From the NCBI RefSeq assembly GCF_900209925.1, contig NZ_LT907978.1:418001-482000 (forward strand): 64,000 bases of DNA. Direction: 5' to 3'. A program made the position numbers and the translations under genes. The stretch's first letter is position 1. Every line of letters starts with the position of its first letter. Below the pieces are notes generated by a model that was not told the origin of the DNA, ran no database searches, and saw only the letters and a list, made by a program, of their open reading frames with translations. Source of the stretch: Anaerobutyricum hallii (GTDB lineage: Bacteria > Bacillota > Clostridia > Lachnospirales > Lachnospiraceae). Shown piece by piece: positions 60,197 through 64,000 of this stretch.

Positions 60197-62512
60197 TTAT
60201 TTGTTTTTGGAAGCCAGGATTCCCCTTGCCAGTGCGATGCCTACCTGCGGATACAGTTCCTGAATTTCCTGATATTTTTCTTCAATCAGTTCCGGCTCAT
60301 CAGCCCAGACATTCTCATAAATCTTCATGGCTTTTTTGAAATGGATTTTAGCTTGTGGGATATTTGCTGTGATCAGGCAGATATTTCCCATGGATTCCTG
60401 TACCTGGGCATAGTCCAGACAGGTATCGGAGTTGTATTCTCTGATGATCTGGGCAAGTTTCCGGAGAACAGCCATTGCCCGCTCCGGCTCCTGCAATTCT
60501 GTCAATAAGGCAGCATAATTGTTGATCTGGGGAATGCTGTCATTGGTATAAAGCAGTTGGTACTGCTCAAGCAGGAAGATTCCCTTTTCCATGTGTTCTT
60601 TTGCATGCTCTGCTTGGCCATTCATGCGGTAAAGACCACCCAGATTCGCATGAAGGTTGGAGACAAGGTGGGCATTGCCCTCTGTGATTTCTTTGATCTG
60701 GGCAAGGGCTTCTTTTTCCAGTTTGATGGCTTTTTCCGGCTTTGTTTCCATACATGCCTGATAGTCCAGTAATAATGCACGGTCGGTAGCAGCAGCTCCA
60801 TTTTCATTCCCTTTCAAAAGCTGCTTCATCTCCAGGATAATCTCTTTCATACCTTTCCTGTAACGGTATTTCTCCATATATGGGAAGACATCCTCCAGAA
60901 ATAGCAGGTACTTGGTCAGATCATCTTTTTCTATCAGCCGTATGATATTCCCGACTGTCTGAAACAGTTTTTTATAATAGCTGACTTCTGTTCCATGCAT
61001 CAGACATATTTTTTGCAGAGAATCGAGCAAAGTGTGGCAGTCTGTGACTGAAGGTTTTGTTTCTGAAAGAGCAATCTCCTGAATCATCGGATGCAGGGAA
61101 ATTGTATGCCGTGTAGTTGCCTGTACAAAACCTGTTTCAACCAGGTCATTGATGTCATTTAAGTCAGTTAATCCAAGCCAGTCAGCAAAAATACGAGCGG
61201 AAATACCGGCAGGAGGCAGAAAGCAAAGGTTTTGCATGATTTCCTGTTGTTCCACGGATATGGAATAAAGGGAGAACAGAGTGTGAATATGGTTATAGTA
61301 AGTCGCCTTGCTGTTTTGTCCGTCTTTGATGGCACTGATTTTATCTTCATTTTCAAGGGATGCCTTTTCTTCCCGTAGCTTTTCCAGTAAGCGGTTCGGA
61401 GGTAGAATCCCATTTTCCAGTAGTTTGGCTGCCAACTCTACTGCAAAGGTATGGCGGTGAACGGTTTCTATGATTTCTTCCACCAGTGTCTGGTGTTCTT
61501 CTGCTTCGGAATAAAATGCAGCTGCCAGTTGAAACAGGCTGGCTGGTTCCCTGATCTCTTTTAACTGCAGGATACAGTGTCCGTCAAAATTACTTCTGGT
61601 CGTGAATAGAATCCTACACCGGTATTTCAGAACCACCGGCAGAAAACTGTCCTGCGTGGCAGTGACATTGAAATTATCTATGATGAGCAGTGTATCTTCT
61701 TTTAGAGAGCGGAGAAAACGGTTGTGCTTCCGGAATCGTTCTTCTTCACTGTCTTCCGGCAGATCGTCACTGAAATCCATATCTGTAACTGACTGATGTA
61801 AATCTCCGGAATATTCGACATAAAGGATGTTCGTATAATATTTTTTGTATTGCTTTGCATATGCTTTCGCCAGTTCACTCTTTCCTATCCCGGCAATTCC
61901 ATAGAGAAATACTTTGCTGTTTTCTTCCAGCATTGTATGTAATCCGTCCAGTTCGTTTTCTCTTCCAAGAAAATGACGGCATGGTCTGGGAACTTCACTG
62001 TCCATGATGTAATCCAGAATAACCGGGGAAAGAGAGCCGCCTGCAAGCAGCTTTTGGTTTCTGGTGTCCCGTTTGATAAATTGGCGTTCCATACCAAAGG
62101 AGATCAGTTTCGCAAGAAAGAGAAGCCGTGAATCAATCGGCTTGTAAAGGGATGCCAGCTTTTTCTTTTTTGCTTCGGAGATTGTGGAATCCTGCATGAA
62201 CAGGAGATAAACATCCTGCAGTGCTTTGTTACAGTCGGTCATTAATGGTATAAGATTATGCTGCAGCGTTTCAGCCAGCTTTTCCTGCTTGCTTGGTCTT
62301 GCATAGTAAGTGCAGATTTTGGGACTGATCTTCGCCTGTCCGGTCATCCACCGGCAGACCAGCCCATTGTCAAAAGAAAAATCTTTGCTTTCCGGGCTGT
62401 CCATAAAATCCTCAAATACTTCATATAAAAATTCAGGCTGGTTCATCTGGTTACTTTCGCTGATATGATTTTTTAAACATGTCATTATAGAGCTAAAATC
62501 GCATCGATCCAA
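60197..62512 (-). CDS. NB-ARC (STAND) ATPase with TPR C terminus
   Basis: This ~771-residue protein has three parts. Residues 1-170 are a helical N-terminal region of no clear family with a possible HTH-like stretch (GLVCRWMTGQAKISPKI). Next is an NB-ARC module: FLGRENELDGL, Walker A GIAGIGKSELAKAYA (about 205-219), Walker B TLLIIDNFN, CRILFTTRS. The C-terminal ~280 residues are TPR repeats (LHANLGGLYRMNGQAEHAKEHMEKG, VQESMGNICLITANIPQAKIHFKKAM). STAND proteins sense a trigger through the repeats and switch on an effector; many serve phage defence, others regulate genes. A TTG at 62512 lies eight bases after AGGTGG; a GTG at 62524 overlaps that site. Confidence 0.8.
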   Translation of the reverse strand: MDRCDFSSIMTCLKNHISESNQMNQPEFLYEVFEDFMDSPESKDFSFDNGLVCRWMTGQAKISPKICTYYARPSKQEKLAETLQHNLIPLMTDCNKALQDVYLLFMQDSTISEAKKKKLASLYKPIDSRLLFLAKLISFGMERQFIKRDTRNQKLLAGGSLSPVILDYIMDSEVPRPCRHFLGRENELDGLHTMLEENSKVFLYGIAGIGKSELAKAYAKQYKKYYTNILYVEYSGDLHQSVTDMDFSDDLPEDSEEERFRKHNRFLRSLKEDTLLIIDNFNVTATQDSFLPVVLKYRCRILFTTRSNFDGHCILQLKEIREPASLFQLAAAFYSEAEEHQTLVEEIIETVHRHTFAVELAAKLLENGILPPNRLLEKLREEKASLENEDKISAIKDGQNSKATYYNHIHTLFSLYSISVEQQEIMQNLCFLPPAGISARIFADWLGLTDLNDINDLVETGFVQATTRHTISLHPMIQEIALSETKPSVTDCHTLLDSLQKICLMHGTEVSYYKKLFQTVGNIIRLIEKDDLTKYLLFLEDVFPYMEKYRYRKGMKEIILEMKQLLKGNENGAAATDRALLLDYQACMETKPEKAIKLEKEALAQIKEITEGNAHLVSNLHANLGGLYRMNGQAEHAKEHMEKGIFLLEQYQLLYTNDSIPQINNYAALLTELQEPERAMAVLRKLAQIIREYNSDTCLDYAQVQESMGNICLITANIPQAKIHFKKAMKIYENVWADEPELIEEKYQEIQELYPQVGIALARGILASKNK

Positions 62513-62724
62513 TCGCAATCCCACCTTTTTATATCATTTCTGTTTCTATCTGGTACTAGATTTTTTTATCATAGCACAAACGTATGTTCTGTACAATAGT
62601 ATTTCAATATTGTGAACAAAAGTAACAGGGAAACAGTCAATCTGTACTCAATTTCTGTTCAATGAGAATCTAATAGCTTTCCTGTAGAATGACCACAGAA
62701 TAAAAAACAGGGAAGGAGAAGCTT
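62513..62724. other. Divergent control region with a second 11-bp CTCAAT-type repeat pair
   Basis: CTCAAT (62647) and TTCAAT (62658) are 11 bp apart in CTCAATTTCTGTTCAATGAG, closely resembling CTCAATTTCTTCTCAATG of the candidate parC (complement of 57533-57549). The element's regulator or ParR may bind both places. Confidence 0.4.
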
Positions 62725-62880
62725 GTGAAACAGAATGTAGAATTTGAACGGTGCATTGATTTTCTTGTGCGGATGTTAGATAAATACGGCGAAGAGCTGC
62801 TCCGGGAACTGGAGGAAGAAAAGAAAAACAATGGACAGGAGAAAACAGAAGAAAATGAAAAAGAAGCGGCAGCTTGCTGA
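62725..62880 (+). CDS. Small acidic helical protein of the mobile element
   Basis: A 51-residue open frame starts with GTG after GGAAGGAGAAGCTT: (M)KQNVEFERCIDFLVRMLDKY, then GEELLRELEEEKKNNGQEKT. The strong ribosome site and amphipathic, charged make-up suggest a real small protein, perhaps an antitoxin or regulator. It lies between the divergent STAND gene and the convergent Abi gene. No family is recognised. Confidence 0.55.
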   Translation: MKQNVEFERCIDFLVRMLDKYGEELLRELEEEKKNNGQEKTEENEKEAAAC

Positions 62881-62914
62881 GATGGAAATCGCAGGGCTGC
62901 CGTTTTATATGATT

Positions 62915-63853
62915 TTAATATAATTTATATCTGCAAATCTTTTCCCAATTTTCAGGGAATCCCATTTGTTTTAATAGTTGTGCCTGTGTTAAATGTGGGC
63001 ACTGCTTAAGTACTCGCTTGATTAATTGGCTAAGAGAACGTTTAAAAGATTTAAAATCATCATTGTTGATGAGATATCTTAGTGAAAGAACTACAGCAAA
63101 TAAATCGTGTTTACCAAGCGTATAACTCCCCTTTTTCAACGGAATAGAAAGCTTTTGGTGTAGGAGTGTATCAGGGATTGTATCTTGAGTTCGAAAATCA
63201 TATAATCGTTCTCCATGAGCACATACATTCCGGCACTTTGCAATAATAGTGATAAATTGATGCAATTGTTTTTCTGTATAGCCTGGGAAATGTTTACTGA
63301 CTTTTACTTGGACATCGTTTGGCATATATTGATAAAAGGCAGAAAGTTGTCCAAATGTAACAGCATTCATTGCAACCCAAAGTGGAACATTACCATATAC
63401 CTTGGAATAATGGGAAATGTAATTATAATGGGAAGGTATCGAAATACAGTTTTGCATAGAATGAATCAGACGATTGACTGCTTTTTGGTTTTTCTTTGCA
63501 GAATTAAAATTTTCAAGGTTTAAATATTCTGCCTGATTTTCACCAAATTTTTCACAGAAGTGATAGGAAATCAAAGATTTCAGATGTCGTTCTACATGAA
63601 GAATATACTTTAAAAATAAAGTCCGTAACTCTTCATCAAAATAATAAAATGCAACAATTTCTTCAAATGTAACACCATATAGGTATTTTCCGGAAGGTTT
63701 ATGTTTGAACAGATTTTTGTATCCGCCAATCAAAGAATAGTAGCTGATATGTTCTAGCGTATGGATGGCAGTTGGAACATCTGAAATTGTTAATTGTTTT
63801 TCATTCTGCAATTTTTCAATTTGCTGATCGTATGTAAGAAATTTTTTCTCCAT
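62915..63853 (-). CDS. Abi-family (Abi_2; AbiD/AbiF-like) HEPN abortive infection protein
   Basis: The 312-residue protein matches the Abi_2 family: LTYDQQIEKLQNEKQLTI at the N terminus, ISYYSLIGGYKNLFK, YYFDEELRTLFLKYILHVERHLKSLI, and the HEPN nuclease motif R208-NVCA-H213 followed by GERLYDF. HEPN proteins of this type cleave RNA and halt growth on phage infection. The ATG follows TAGGAGTGATATATT. A small structured RNA with its own promoter and terminator lies directly upstream and probably controls it. It sits with a STAND ATPase on a mobile element, as usual for defence genes. Confidence 0.9.
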   Translation of the reverse strand: MEKKFLTYDQQIEKLQNEKQLTISDVPTAIHTLEHISYYSLIGGYKNLFKHKPSGKYLYGVTFEEIVAFYYFDEELRTLFLKYILHVERHLKSLISYHFCEKFGENQAEYLNLENFNSAKKNQKAVNRLIHSMQNCISIPSHYNYISHYSKVYGNVPLWVAMNAVTFGQLSAFYQYMPNDVQVKVSKHFPGYTEKQLHQFITIIAKCRNVCAHGERLYDFRTQDTIPDTLLHQKLSIPLKKGSYTLGKHDLFAVVLSLRYLINNDDFKSFKRSLSQLIKRVLKQCPHLTQAQLLKQMGFPENWEKICRYKLY

Positions 63854-63874
63854 AATATATCACTCCTATATAGT

Positions 63875-63940
63875 AAAAAAGGAGCCCACGCATGAGCTCC
63901 TCCGGCTACGGGCCCCTCGAGCATCCGTAGCACAACCACT
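63875..63940 (-). ncRNA. Small structured RNA upstream of the Abi gene
   Basis: Starting about seven bases after the -10 box, the leftward transcript folds as GCTACGG/CCGTAGC (63931-63925 with 63911-63905; loop ATGCTCGAGGGGC), then a terminator hairpin GGAGC/GCTCC (63900-63896 with 63885-63881) and six T. It ends 22 bases before the Abi ATG. The GC-rich sequence stands out from the AT-rich surroundings. The layout (promoter, short RNA, terminator, toxin-like HEPN gene) is that of RNA-antitoxin systems; an antitoxin role is inferred. Confidence 0.7.
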
Positions 63941-63946
63941 AAAAAT

Positions 63947-63975
63947 ACTATACAGGATCGATTTCTGAAAGTCAA
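63947..63975 (-). promoter_or_regulatory. Promoter of the Abi-linked small RNA
   Basis: Minus strand: TTGACT (63970-63975), exact 17-bp spacer, TATAGT (63947-63952). Confidence 0.8.
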
Positions 63976-64000
63976 TCTGTTTTTTAGTGGTAGTATTAGT

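Overview
The window is a low-GC Firmicutes chromosome segment, most likely from a Lachnospiraceae gut anaerobe (an Anaerobutyricum/Eubacterium hallii-like species is my guess from gene content and codon use; no search was run). Signs for this are the rpmE-yqhQ-prmC-prfA block, CpXC and TnpV genes, T-box and TPP leaders, B12-diol-dehydratase reactivase, glycogen genes, and MobL-type mobile DNA.

Layout. 1-2.1 kb: a cut-off iron-sulfur/FAD oxidoreductase and biotin transporter bioY, both leftward, with candidate Fur-like and BirA operators. 2.1-8.9 kb: CpXC protein, rpmE, yqhQ, prmC, prfA, hisC, glgA. 9-12.9 kb: azlCD, a D-Ala-D-Ala carboxypeptidase, an XRE regulator. 13.6-17.2 kb: a two-gene cassette (zinc ribbon/membrane protein + TPM-domain protein) present twice in tandem. 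17.9-31.7 kb: glmS, an orphan diol dehydratase reactivase, a secreted protein with an aerolysin-like stretch, degV, an SGNH hydrolase, ilvE, glgB and a glycosyltransferase. 32-38 kb: a Na+/alanine symporter and a TPP-riboswitch-controlled thiamine-precursor ABC transporter. 38-45 kb: T-box-controlled tyrS and RNA/nucleotide housekeeping genes, ending in a lone tnpV. 45.7-52.1 kb: a complete 2-aminoethylphosphonate module: RpiR regulator, ABC importer (ATPase, double permease, binding lipoprotein), phnW and phnX. 52.2-64 kb: an integrated mobilizable element with MobL relaxase, RSF1010-like oriT, RepA/DnaC-like replication genes, ParM/ParR, an ECF sigma/anti-sigma pair, an NB-ARC/TPR STAND ATPase and an Abi-family HEPN gene with its own small structured RNA. 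Its recombinase is not in view.

The most unusual content is non-coding. Gaps between chromosomal genes from 8.9 to 40 kb hold a family of long palindromes. Their outer stems differ in sequence but stay perfectly paired, while a short asymmetric inner motif (AGTCGC on one side, GCTCCGAAGCC on the other) and an apical hairpin are kept. They are assembled end to end into larger elements of 575-880 bp with 14-24 bp terminal inverted repeats. Two such elements, after glgA and glmS, are inverted copies differing by a nested palindrome. The second candidate novelty is a roughly 65-nt RNA with its own promoter and terminator directly upstream of the Abi gene. Two genes of the mobile region (parR and the ECF sigma factor) each carry a one-base homopolymer deletion.
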